Shown here: positions 35,549 through 44,086 of the stretch, one piece after another
Position numbering within the stretch: position 1 is the stretch's first letter
Layout: each line of letters starts with the position of its first letter
Origin: Planctomycetota bacterium
Lineage (GTDB): Bacteria > Planctomycetota > Planctomycetia > Pirellulales > Pirellulaceae
Assembly (NCBI GenBank): GCA_026692865.1
Contig: JAPLNI010000050.1
Location: 1 to 64,000 of the forward strand
DNA length: 64,000 bases
Direction: 5' to 3'
The notes under the pieces: generated by a model
The model's input: only the letters and a program-made list of their open reading frames with translations
The model's database searches: none
What the model was told of the DNA's origin: nothing
Made by a program: the position numbers and the translations under genes

Positions 35549-35809
35549 CTATGCCTTGATGATGTCTTTCATCTTCGGTTCTAGATACGAAACCGTGCTA
35601 GCCATACTCGCAAGGTTTGTGTATTCGTCCTCAGGAATCTGGACGCGGTGTCGTTTGCGGAGTTCCATGACGATGTCTAGGAAGTCCATGCTGTCCAGTT
35701 CCATCTGTTCACGAAAGCTCTTTGCGTCTTCAAGATCGGATAGATCTTCGTCCGGAGCAATTTCGCTGAGGATGTCTAGGATTTCGTCACGGATTTCCGC
35801 TGGCGTCAT
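35549..35809 (-). CDS. Acyl carrier protein
   Basis: 86 residues. The phosphopantetheine site is ELDSMDFLDIVMEL with S40 as the attachment serine. Instead of the common DSL of the fatty acid ACP it has DSM, and the helix III region (VQIPEDEYTNLASM) is conserved. It sits between a ketosynthase gene (71-base gap) and the CrtI-like gene (42-base gap) on the same strand. It is probably a dedicated rather than the housekeeping ACP. Confidence 0.93.
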   Translation of the reverse strand: MTPAEIRDEILDILSEIAPDEDLSDLEDAKSFREQMELDSMDFLDIVMELRKRHRVQIPEDEYTNLASMASTVSYLEPKMKDIIKA

Positions 35810-35880
35810 AGTAGTGTGCTAGTTCTAAATTAAATAAAGGTTTTGATTATCGGTTGAGGTGCCAAAACACGTCTGCGTTG

Positions 35881-37140
35881 CTAAAAACGCCGTACGATCA
35901 AGACTGAGTTGATCCCCAGCATGCCGAATGAATTGTTTAAAATGTAATCGACCCTAGAAAGTTCTTGAGGTTCTTGGACAACCAGACCATTCAAAGCACA
36001 ATCGGGATCGAGATTTTCTACATTTATTGTCGCGTGGCAAACGCGATCTTGGAAGGCGGGTAGATTACCAGCCAATTCAAGGGCTCCGGCGGCTCCCATT
36101 GTGTGGCCTATGAAGCTTTTGGTGTTGTTAAAGCGTGTTCGGTTACTGGATCCGAAGGCCCTTCGCAGAGCGTCACACTCCTGAGAGTCCCCGCTGCTGG
36201 TTCCGGTGGCGTGCGTGCTGACAATGTCGATTTGGTCAGCCGCCAGACCTCCTCTAGCCAATGCCATCGCAATGCACTGGGCCTGTCGCTCGGGGTTGGG
36301 GAGAACAAAATCGGTCGCATCCGTGTTGATTGCGTAGGAAACGATCTCTGCGATGATCGGTGCATTGCGAGCCTTGGCGTCCGAAAGCCGCTCGAGCACA
36401 TACATGCAAGATCCTTCGGAGACAACGATTCCATTACGATCACGATCGAAAGGTCGCGATGCTTGGCTCGGATCGCTGTGCGAGGCCAGTGCCCCTTGCG
36501 ATTTGAAGGAAGCGAAGATGCCAAAGGTGTGAATGCTTTCGGAAACACCACCTGCGATGGCTATGTCGCATTCGTGGAGTCTAAGCATTTGGACGCCTTG
36601 GATGATCCCAGCATTTCCAGCAGCGCAAGCCGCGCCGATTGTGTAGTGCGGACCGGTAATCCCCATGTTCAAAGCGATCTCACCGGCAGGATTGTTGGCA
36701 ACCGTGCGGGGATTGTGGTGGTGCGACCAATATTGTGTGTCGTAGTCGAAGGCCTTGATCGAGTGGATCTCGTTTTCGGTTTCGACGTTGCCGTGCTCGG
36801 TAACACCGACGTAAATTCCTACTCGAGAGCGATCCACGTTTGACCAATCCAGGCCGCTGCGAGCGACTGCTTCTTGAGCTGCCCACACACCGACCGCGCC
36901 GGCTCGTGTGCCACGTCGAATGTCTTTTTTGGTTTGGTATTTTGTCGACTCAAAATTGCAGATCCCAGCGAGCGTCTTTCCAACGTAGCGAATCTCGTAA
37001 TCTTTCACGCCACTTTTGCCCGCGAGCAGGTTTGCGCGATATTCCTCGAGATTATTGCCGTTTGGAGACGTAAGCCCCACAGCGGTCATGACAACGCGCT
37101 GGTCATCGGGGAGTTGGCTTGTTTTATCGATTGCAATCAT
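35881..37140 (-). CDS. Beta-ketoacyl-ACP synthase (KAS II/FabF-like)
   Basis: 419 residues with the thiolase fold. The nucleophile is C172 (IGAACAAGNAG), and the two histidines are H310 (VSTHATGTSSGD) and H346 (SFIGHTMGAAGALELAG). All three are intact, so it should be a condensing enzyme and not a chain-length factor. The segment around the Cys (AACAAG) differs from standard FabF (TACAT). It heads an operon with an ACP and a CrtI-like oxidoreductase, a set that points to a specialised acyl chain product. Confidence 0.92.
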   Translation of the reverse strand: MIAIDKTSQLPDDQRVVMTAVGLTSPNGNNLEEYRANLLAGKSGVKDYEIRYVGKTLAGICNFESTKYQTKKDIRRGTRAGAVGVWAAQEAVARSGLDWSNVDRSRVGIYVGVTEHGNVETENEIHSIKAFDYDTQYWSHHHNPRTVANNPAGEIALNMGITGPHYTIGAACAAGNAGIIQGVQMLRLHECDIAIAGGVSESIHTFGIFASFKSQGALASHSDPSQASRPFDRDRNGIVVSEGSCMYVLERLSDAKARNAPIIAEIVSYAINTDATDFVLPNPERQAQCIAMALARGGLAADQIDIVSTHATGTSSGDSQECDALRRAFGSSNRTRFNNTKSFIGHTMGAAGALELAGNLPAFQDRVCHATINVENLDPDCALNGLVVQEPQELSRVDYILNNSFGMLGINSVLIVRRF

Positions 37141-37469
37141 GTGCTGATTCGTCGCGTCGGAAGCATGTGAAAGAGACCTAGAAACCTAGCGATCTTGAAG
37201 CGAAATGACAAGCCTTCAGCGAAAGGAAGTCGCGAAGTTCCTGACTTTGCAAGAGAATAAACGGCAAGCGGCGGTTGGTCACGTTGTGGCGAGCGGATAA
37301 AAGCTGAGCCGATGGCGCTAGCCACGGGTGACGCGCGGCGATTAATGTTTGTGTTGTTAGAAAGCTTACCGGGGGGAACCCGAAGCTATCGCTCACGGCT
37401 TAGGAGCCCTGAGGCCATTGCCGCCAGGCGCGGGTTTTGACGTTCCAACAGGTCACTTTGTCGGCGAGA
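37141..37469. repeat. Intergenic region with a GGCGCTAGCC-family repeat (37303-37402), copy 4
   Basis: CTGAGCCGATGGCGCTAGCC starts at 37303 and the diverged right arm GAAGCTATCGCTCACGGCTTAG ends at 37402. The left arm is identical to that at 10390. The rest of the region, between the ketosynthase start and the end of the RNase D gene, shows no gene. Confidence 0.65.
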
Positions 37470-38684
37470 TCACTGATCGAGATCCAGATCGACTGCCAAC
37501 TCGGTGGAAGCGTTGCAGAATCTTAGCGGCATTTCGCTTCGGATATCCGTGAGGGCCATTCCGGTCTTCCCGGATAGCAAATCATCCAAAAACCGCCCCA
37601 CAATGGTCGCTCGCCAACCTTGCAAAAGCGAGGGCGGCGGGACTTCGGTCGCACGAGTGTCCGTCCGATAAAGAACGAAATCGCGAAGATCGTCCGCGGT
37701 CCCTACAATCGATGGGGCTATCTTTTTTGATCGACAAATGTATGCCAAAGCGGCCCCAAGAAACTGTGTAAGCATCCCGGAGGGCTGACCAGTGCCATAC
37801 CGCTCACGACGCGGCCAGTGCGGGATCGGTTCTTTGCGAGCCACTTCAATGACCGCGACGATATCATCCAACGCAGCCTTCAGGTGCCGGTGTTCCATAC
37901 CTCGAAGGCTGGAGATTCGCTTCGGATCGGACGTCCCACGACGAGCCAACTCGACGAGAAGGTCGTCTCGAAGGACGCGACGAGGCGGAATATCACGAGA
38001 TTTCGCTTGTTCATCTCGCCACAACCACAGGGCCCGTGCGATCGCAAGGCAATGTCCATTGAGCGAGTGAATACCACTCATCCGATGCCACTGCTCCTGT
38101 CGTTCGACGGAAGCAAGATCCGCCTGCCGCGAGGCGATTTCTTCCTCCAGCCACTTCAATCGGCCTTGCTTAACCAATTGGGCATGAAGCAAACGGTATA
38201 TTTTCGGTAGGTCGAAGACATCTTGCGAAGCGTACTTGAGTTGACGATTCGACAAAGGTCTTTTGCGCCAATCGCTTCGTGTTTCTTCTTTATCGAGTAC
38301 TTCGCCCGTGAACTTTTGTACCAAGCTTCCGTACGAGGCCGGGTAATCGTAGCCCACAAACCCAGCCGCCAGTTGAATGTCAAAAAGAGCCGGAATGGTC
38401 TGCCCGGTCGAACGATAATGAAACAGAATTTCTTCGCGACCTGCATGAACGATGACAGGGCGGTCTGACGTCAGCAGAAGTTGCCAAAACCGATCCATGG
38501 GCCCGCAAGTCAAGGGGTCGATGACTGCGAGCACCTCGTCGGTTGCGACTTGAACAAGGCACAATTCGGGGCGATACGTGTCTTCCGCAACGAACTCGGT
38601 ATCAAAAGCAATTAAGGCAGCGGTTTCCAAATTGCTGCACAGCTCTTGCAATTGCTCGGACGTTGTTACGTAGATGGGGTTCAC
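37470..38684 (-). CDS. rnd: Ribonuclease D
   Basis: 404 residues from a GTG start. The DEDD exonuclease domain has FDTEFVAEDTYRPELCLVQVAT (D28, E30), HAGREEILFH, and YASQDVFDLPKIYRLL with the last catalytic Asp. An HRDC domain follows at about 205-290 (LWLWRDEQAKSRDIPPRRVLRDDLLVELARRG). RNase D trims the 3' ends of tRNAs and other RNAs. No ATG is available near this position. Neighbours are unrelated. Confidence 0.9.
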   Translation of the reverse strand: MNPIYVTTSEQLQELCSNLETAALIAFDTEFVAEDTYRPELCLVQVATDEVLAVIDPLTCGPMDRFWQLLLTSDRPVIVHAGREEILFHYRSTGQTIPALFDIQLAAGFVGYDYPASYGSLVQKFTGEVLDKEETRSDWRKRPLSNRQLKYASQDVFDLPKIYRLLHAQLVKQGRLKWLEEEIASRQADLASVERQEQWHRMSGIHSLNGHCLAIARALWLWRDEQAKSRDIPPRRVLRDDLLVELARRGTSDPKRISSLRGMEHRHLKAALDDIVAVIEVARKEPIPHWPRRERYGTGQPSGMLTQFLGAALAYICRSKKIAPSIVGTADDLRDFVLYRTDTRATEVPPPSLLQGWRATIVGRFLDDLLSGKTGMALTDIRSEMPLRFCNASTELAVDLDLDQ

Positions 38685-38921
38685 ACGTGGCCAGTTGATC
38701 TGATTTTGCCAGGAAAATATTTCGAATTCAATGGAATACTTTTAACGCGTAATGGCTTCTTAATCAACCGCCGATCGATCGTTGCTATAAATCGACGGTA
38801 AACTTTAACGAATGGGTCGTTCGCGAACCTCATGTTCTCTGGAAACGGGGCAGGTCTCAAAAATGCAGAGCACTCGTAGGGGCGCCCTTGTTTTTGAGGC
38901 CTGGCACTTTTTCCCCATGAA

Positions 38922-41033
38922 CTAGTGTGGCGCTGCGATAAACATCTCGTTATCAACGATCGCTTTCGAAATGTTTTCTTCTTTGAAGGTTTGGCTGTAC
39001 TGTTTGGGAAGCGTAACCGTGAAGGTGCTTCCGCGACCGAGTTGGCTTGCCAAGTGGATCTCACCGCCGAGCAGTCGACAAAGCTCGCGAACGATCGATA
39101 GACCGAGTCCTGTTCCCGAGTACTCGCGAGTCAGCGCGTCGCCGTCTTGGGTGCTATTGATCTGTCGAAACTTTTCAAAGATCGCCTCGTGATCGTGTTC
39201 TGCAATTCCAACGCCCGTGTCGATCACCGAAAACGAAAAGAAGTCAATGCCGTTCTCGTCGGGTCCGCTGTCGGCTACTCCTACGCGAATGATTCCGCCT
39301 TGAGGCGTGAACTTAATTGCGTTGGAAAGCAGGTTTGTTAGGACCTGCAACAGCTTCGCTTGGTCCTGTAGCAGTATCAACTCGGGCTTGCTCGCGTGTG
39401 GCAACGATCCTGATGAGATATCGCTTATTGCTGTATCAGATCTTGCCATGTCGCTATCAGGGAGTTGGCTTTCGATGGAGTCTGGTGGGATTGGGATAGC
39501 AATCGACGAGTCGATCTCGATTTGCAAATCAATGTTCTTATCATCTGCTAGTTTGCGAACCACATCACATTGACCTTCGAGAAGATGAATAAAATCGAAT
39601 CGTGATGAACGAACCTCCATCTTGCCGGCTTCGACCTTGGCCAAGTCGAGAATATCGTTGATCATCTCTAGAAGTAGTCGACCGCTCTTTTGAATGTTTG
39701 CTGCATACCGCTTTTGTTTGTCGGTCAATGTATCAAAGCCTTGCAGAACATCGCTGAAGCCGAGGATGCTATTGAGTGGTGTTCGAAGCTCGTGACTCAT
39801 ACTCGCTAGGAAGTCACTCTTCAATCGATTGGCTTCGTAGAGTTGGAGATTGACTTGAGCGAGTTGATCAACGCGTTTATCGAGTACTTGATTGACATCC
39901 TTGAGTTCAACTTGAGCTTCCGTTAGGTGTCGAAGCATCCGATTGAAAGCTTCTGAGAGCTCGTAGAATTCATCATCCGTGTCGATCTCAGAACGGAGCG
40001 TTAGATTACCGCGAGAGACTTCGTCGCTCACATCACGCAAGTATCTCAGAGGGCGTATGACAAGACGCTTAAGAATCCAGTGCACGAAGAAAAGGCTCAG
40101 CGCAAGTGTCGCCAGTGCAACCGCTGTTACGATTGCGTAGCTCCAGATGGTCCACAGCCAAGTATCCGCGTAAGGCATCTTCACTCGCAAAACGCGAAAC
40201 GGAAGTTCAGAGGCAGCGTTCATGGAACTGCTGTTCTTAATGGCGTGACAATCGACGCAATACTTGCTGAAGGTAACCGGATAGTAGTAGTAATAGAACT
40301 CGCCGATGGGACCGTACTCTTGAAAGACGCGGCTTGACGAATTGGGGCCAGCCAATCCAAACTCGGTTTTGAGAGGGGTATTTTCGGAAGACTTCTCACT
40401 CGAGCTAGCCGACTCTTGCGATTGAGTATCGGCTGTTTTGGAAGTGTCTGGTGAAGCTTGGTTCGAAAGCTCCGAAGACTCCAACGCGTTGGCTTCCTCT
40501 TCGGCTTTCAATGCCGCCTCAATTCCATAGAGGGCTCGAAGGTCTGCTTCCGATTTGGGGACTAACCCACCGAGGTCGTCATACTCGCGTCCGTCGTCCA
40601 ATCGAAGTAGCTCGAACGTGGTTTCGGAAGGCAAGAAATCTTTTCGAAGCCAACTTAAAACGGCAAGATTGTTGTCGCGAATCGATTCGTCCAAATCACC
40701 GCTTTGAGCAGCCGATGTGGCGTTGCTTTCGGCGAACGAAGGTTTCGCCTCTGAGGGTGCCGTTCCATCTTGCGATTGGTTTTCGGGGTTCGCACTTGGT
40801 GTGTTGGGTTTGCTGAGTTTGACAAAGGCTTCAGCATGCTGAATCAAAAAAATGGATTCACCAAAGTCGCGGGCACTTTGCCGAGTCGTCTCCATCACCA
40901 GAGTTGAAGCAACGACTTGAATGACCGAGGTCGAGAAAAGCATGGAGATCAGCAACGCGAAACCGAGAAAGATCAAACACTTTTTCTCCAGGCTCCAGGC
41001 GCCTACCATGTTTCTGAAGAAGCCTTTGGTCAT
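38922..41033 (-). CDS. Sensor histidine kinase with a periplasmic c-type haem motif
   Basis: 703 residues. TM1 is at about 17-42. A periplasmic part (43-290) contains a low-complexity Ser/Glu stretch (160-220) and ends with YCVDCHAIK, a CxxCH haem c site (C259, C262, H263), in the style of Tll0287/DUF3365 sensors. TM2 is at about 293-318, HAMP at about 320-375, and a coiled coil leads to the H-box ASMSHELRTPLNSILGFSDVL (H414). The HATPase domain has N box LTNLLSNAIKFTPQGG, G1 DTGVGIAEHD and G2 SGTGLGLSIVRELC. No receiver domain is attached and no response regulator is adjacent. It probably senses redox state or a gas (inference). Confidence 0.9.
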   Translation of the reverse strand: MTKGFFRNMVGAWSLEKKCLIFLGFALLISMLFSTSVIQVVASTLVMETTRQSARDFGESIFLIQHAEAFVKLSKPNTPSANPENQSQDGTAPSEAKPSFAESNATSAAQSGDLDESIRDNNLAVLSWLRKDFLPSETTFELLRLDDGREYDDLGGLVPKSEADLRALYGIEAALKAEEEANALESSELSNQASPDTSKTADTQSQESASSSEKSSENTPLKTEFGLAGPNSSSRVFQEYGPIGEFYYYYYPVTFSKYCVDCHAIKNSSSMNAASELPFRVLRVKMPYADTWLWTIWSYAIVTAVALATLALSLFFVHWILKRLVIRPLRYLRDVSDEVSRGNLTLRSEIDTDDEFYELSEAFNRMLRHLTEAQVELKDVNQVLDKRVDQLAQVNLQLYEANRLKSDFLASMSHELRTPLNSILGFSDVLQGFDTLTDKQKRYAANIQKSGRLLLEMINDILDLAKVEAGKMEVRSSRFDFIHLLEGQCDVVRKLADDKNIDLQIEIDSSIAIPIPPDSIESQLPDSDMARSDTAISDISSGSLPHASKPELILLQDQAKLLQVLTNLLSNAIKFTPQGGIIRVGVADSGPDENGIDFFSFSVIDTGVGIAEHDHEAIFEKFRQINSTQDGDALTREYSGTGLGLSIVRELCRLLGGEIHLASQLGRGSTFTVTLPKQYSQTFKEENISKAIVDNEMFIAAPH

Positions 41034-41411
41034 TTCGCTTGTCTTTATGATTTAATCGCTAAACTCGACCGGGAAGAACACAAGATTCCGGTTTTTTAGC
41101 TTATCCGAAAAGCTTATTTGATCGCTAGAGTCGAAAAAATGACTCAGGTGGGGCACCGCAAAGTGAATTGGAGGTTTTTTTCTATATTGCTTGCGGTACC
41201 CATTTTATCAAACTACGATATTTGATTGAATTGTAGCAGATAAACCGGTCGTACCGGTCATTTTGTCCTTTCGTATTGTCCTAGCGCCGGTGAATTGCCG
41301 GTAAGTCATCGTGTGACCCAGTCAGCCAACTTGGTTGAATAGAGGCGATGAACCGCGTTAATAGTTCAGCCGATTGTCCCTTCCGTTAAGTACATCTTGG
41401 AGTCTTGGTTA
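41034..41411. other. Divergent intergenic region with a hairpin near the kinase start
   Basis: ACCGG (41068-41072) and CCGGT (41088-41092), extended by AA/TT, form a small stem followed by six T on the plus strand. On the minus strand it falls in the leader of the kinase gene. No gene or repeat otherwise. Confidence 0.35.
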
Positions 41412-43076
41412 ATGTCAAAGCCCTTTCCTTACTGGATTCGACTGTTCGTCGTTTCTTCCCTGTCAGTCTTGTTGACATTTAATCCTGCGTTTGCAGGCAG
41501 GATTCTGCACCGATTGCACGGATGTGCACAAGCCCCGAGTGCTTGCTGCGAGCCTGTGACCACATGCGTGGCCCCGGTCGCGTGTACGCCTTCGGCACCC
41601 GTCATTATTGAATCGGCTCCAATTTGCGGATGCGATACTGCTACAGCTGTGATCGATGTGCCAGATTGCGGATGCGGTGTTCCAGCCCCTCCGTCTGAGA
41701 TTACGTCCTCAGGCCCCGAAGACAGCGCTCCGCCGAAGGTCGCACCGACCGAACCCGCTCCGACCGAACCCGCTCCGGCAGCTTCTCAGGTTTCACCAGT
41801 TGTTCCTGAACCAGCTCCCGCGGCACCTGCCGTCGTTGAACCAGCTTTCGTAGAGCCAGCGATGCCTGCTCCGGCACCTGTTGAACCAGCTCCAGCGCCA
41901 CTTACCGAGCCCGCCGTAGAAGCTCCAGTAGTTCCAGCTCCAGTAGTTCCAGCTCCAGTAGTTCCAGCTCCAGCACCGGAAACTCCAGCACCGGCAACTC
42001 CAGCACCGGCAACTCCAGCACCGGCAACTCCAGCACCACTAGACGATTTGTTTGGTACGCCGGCCCCAGCCGACGCGCCGGTAAAGCCAGCGATTGAACC
42101 CGAAGTCCCAATGGAAAAGCCAGCCGCACCTCCGGCTGCCATCGATGACCTCTTCGGTGACGCACCGGCCCCAACTCCAGCTCCAGCTGCTCCGGCAGAC
42201 CTATTGGATGCGGCACCTGCTCCCACAGCTCCAGCCGACCTTTTTGATCCTGCTCCAGCTCCGAATACCGCCGCCCCGAGTCAAACCGCCGCTCCAATTG
42301 ATGATCTTTTCGGAGACGCAACTAAGATGGCCGCGCCGGCAGCAGACGCGCCTGCCACGCCAGCTCCAGCTAGCGGGCTAGACGATTTATTCGGCACTGA
42401 ACCCGCAGCCGCAACGCCAGCCGCAGATGCTCCGGCCGTAGATGCTCCAGCCAACAAACCAGCTGAGAAGAGCGATTTGAACGATCTCTTCAACAGCAAC
42501 GAACCGTTGACTCCAAGTTTGGATTCGAGCGAAAAGACAGAAGAACCCGCAATTGGTCGAACTGTATCAACCGACATGCCAACCGCGACTAGCAACGTGA
42601 ATGATGCTGATGTTGATGCACTCTTCGGAACGCGTGAAGCCGCCAAGTCGATCGAGAAGTCAGATTCGTCCGCAAGTTTTGACGCGATCTTCGATTCGCC
42701 AGCACCTTCAAAGGCAAGCGAAGCCGCCCCTGAAAAGGCTTCGGAGAGCTCGTTGGACTCAGATCTTGATGATCTGTTTAAGACCAGCTCGTATAACAGT
42801 GTTGATCGCGAGTCGTTCCGTGGAGCCGAGTTCCGAACCTGGAGCGACAACACGGGCGATTTCACTGTTAGTGCACGGCTTTCGTTGATCTTCCCGGATC
42901 GAGTTCGTCTGCTCAAGGACAACGGCAAATTCTCGACAGTTCCACTGAGTCGCCTTAGCCAAGCCGACCAACAATATGTCGGTTGGGTCGCAACCAGCCT
43001 CCAAAAGCCAGGTGCAACCAAATTAGTCAACACTCAGACAAATCCAGGAACGACCTCCGCAGATTTGACTCGATAG
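41412..43076 (+). CDS. Secreted Pro/Ala-rich SHD1-domain protein with DDLFG repeats
   Basis: 554 residues from the ATG at 41412 (the frame is open from a TTG 15 bases earlier). The signal peptide is MSKPFPYWIRLFVVSSLSVL... with cleavage after AFA. A Cys-rich segment (about 30-95) is followed by a Pro/Ala/Val region (110-220) made partly of 15-bp DNA repeats. From about 210 to 460 a DDLFG-like motif recurs about ten times (LDDLFGTPAP, IDDLFGDAPAP, ADLFDPAPAP, LDDLFGTEPA, LNDLFNSNEP, VDALFGTREA, LDDLFKTSSY). The C-terminus is an SHD1 domain (FRTWSDNTGDFTV... VRLLKDNGKFSTVPLSRLSQADQQYV). Role unknown; SHD1 is known from yeast Sla1, where it binds peptides. Confidence 0.85.
   Translation: MSKPFPYWIRLFVVSSLSVLLTFNPAFAGRILHRLHGCAQAPSACCEPVTTCVAPVACTPSAPVIIESAPICGCDTATAVIDVPDCGCGVPAPPSEITSSGPEDSAPPKVAPTEPAPTEPAPAASQVSPVVPEPAPAAPAVVEPAFVEPAMPAPAPVEPAPAPLTEPAVEAPVVPAPVVPAPVVPAPAPETPAPATPAPATPAPATPAPLDDLFGTPAPADAPVKPAIEPEVPMEKPAAPPAAIDDLFGDAPAPTPAPAAPADLLDAAPAPTAPADLFDPAPAPNTAAPSQTAAPIDDLFGDATKMAAPAADAPATPAPASGLDDLFGTEPAAATPAADAPAVDAPANKPAEKSDLNDLFNSNEPLTPSLDSSEKTEEPAIGRTVSTDMPTATSNVNDADVDALFGTREAAKSIEKSDSSASFDAIFDSPAPSKASEAAPEKASESSLDSDLDDLFKTSSYNSVDRESFRGAEFRTWSDNTGDFTVSARLSLIFPDRVRLLKDNGKFSTVPLSRLSQADQQYVGWVATSLQKPGATKLVNTQTNPGTTSADLTR
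41922..42041 (+). repeat. 15-bp tandem repeats within the SHD1 gene
   Basis: Three copies of GCTCCAGTAGTTCCA (APVVP) run from 41922 to 41966. Then come variant and exact copies of ACTCCAGCACCGGCA (TPAPA) from 41967 to 42041. All are in frame, so the number of pentapeptides can change by slippage without breaking the gene. Confidence 0.9.
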
Positions 43077-43099
43077 TTCGTTAGGCAGACGCCCTCAAT

Positions 43100-43137
43100 A
43101 AAAACCGGTTCAGCGTAAAAACGCGGCCGGTTTTTTT
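43100..43137 (+). terminator. Intrinsic terminator of the SHD1 gene
   Basis: AAAAACCGG, an inner GCGT/ACGC stem, then CCGG followed by seven T. It starts 23 bases after the stop codon. Confidence 0.85.
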
Positions 43138-43197
43138 GTTATAGCTGCGTCAGCGCGAAGGGTTGTGACCAATTTTAATAAACCGGATAGCATGAAA

Positions 43198-43348
43198 CTT
43201 GAGCCGCCGGCGCTAGCCTGAGCTGCTAAGAATTCCGGGGTGTCGCGTCCTTTTTTGTTATGTTTTGTCCCAGAAAAATGAGTGAGTCCCGATAGGGACG
43301 GCAGCAATCGCGGTCCCAAGCCTGTTCGCTATCGTCCCTATCGGGACT
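43198..43348. repeat. Repeat cluster: half GGCGCTAGCC copy and a 16-bp inverted repeat
   Basis: TTGAGCCGCCGGCGCTAGCC at about 43199-43218 is one arm of the dispersed family. Then AGTCCCGATAGGGACG (43285-43300) and its exact reverse complement CGTCCCTATCGGGACT (43333-43348) form a 16-bp stem with a 32-base loop. Each arm is itself nearly palindromic. Confidence 0.7.
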
Positions 43349-43440
43349 GCAGAGCAGATTGTGGAGAAATCGAAAACCGTGGCAAACGCCATCGGCTTCG
43401 GTTTCATTAGCCCAACCTCGGTTCAGCTTGGACACTCGCT

Positions 43441-43617
43441 TTACAGGGCTGCTGATGCCTTTTGGCTGTTGTCAGAAGCAACCGGTGCTTCGGAGACTAG
43501 CACTGGTTTATTCGTGAGAATCGTCGAATCGATTTTGGAAAGAAGTTCGTCCAATTTCGTAAGAACTTGGTCGTAACGCGATTCCAAATGCTCGAGTGTG
43601 TTTGCTTGTGTGTGCAC
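43441..43617 (-). CDS. Possible small coiled-coil protein (GTG start)
   Basis: 58 residues if read from the GTG at 43617: HTQANTLEHLESRYDQVLTK followed by LDELLSKIDSTILTNKPVLV, ending in a polar tail. The leucine spacing is a regular heptad over four turns, and codon choice resembles its neighbours. GAAGG lies about 10 bases upstream of the GTG. The frame is blocked by a TGA nine codons upstream. It could also be the end of a decayed gene. Confidence 0.35.
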   Translation of the reverse strand: MHTQANTLEHLESRYDQVLTKLDELLSKIDSTILTNKPVLVSEAPVASDNSQKASAAL

Positions 43618-44086
43618 GTTTGCCAGCCTTCAAAAAGCAAAACCAAGGAAATTATTTTGTTTCCAACGTGCTTTTCGACTCGTCCCGTGCTGCTTCGATT
43701 GGGCAACCAAAAAACGACCGCTCGTTGTGATTGCGTGAAGGATTCCGGTTATTCTGGTTCTAGTGGAAGGTCCCGTAGCCCGAAAATTTGGTTTAGACTG
43801 AGCACTAAGCCAACGATTGAGCAGTACTTATCCATACTGACGATTTTACCTTGTCTTACTTAGTTATTAATCGTCGATATATATAATGTGAGCGAGCTTA
43901 GGTTGAGAGGGCATATCATTTGGGGCAGTCTACTCGACAAATTCATCGCATTTCTGAGCCATTTATTGCTGGATTTTCAATCCATTTTAAATTGAAGTTG
44001 TAGCACTAGATCGATTTAGGCAAGTCCGCGATACTTAACACACGGACGGATGCGGTTGTACGGATTAGAGAAGCGTTAATGTGACC
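43618..44086. other. Intergenic region upstream of the HlyD-type gene
   Basis: About 470 bases. AT-rich around 43860-43990. Several short ORFs overlap, but none has a motif. No RNA gene recognised. Confidence 0.4.

Noticed and set aside
36103-36843. 246-residue plus-strand ORF
   Set aside because: Antisense to the ketosynthase gene, whose three catalytic residues are in place.
41922-42041. Possible CRISPR-like array
   Set aside because: The 15-bp units are adjacent without spacers and are in frame within a gene.
41786-42321. Long minus-strand ORFs made of Gly/Ala/Ser or Leu/Glu repeats opposite the SHD1 gene
   Set aside because: They are antisense reflections of the Pro/Ala repeat region; the plus strand has a signal peptide, an SHD1 domain and a terminator.
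42281-43033. 250-residue minus-strand ORF opposite the SHD1 gene
   Set aside because: No start context or domain; it is a shadow of the coding strand.
43567-43863. 98-residue plus-strand ORF
   Set aside because: Composition is random-like and overlaps the better-patterned minus-strand small ORF.
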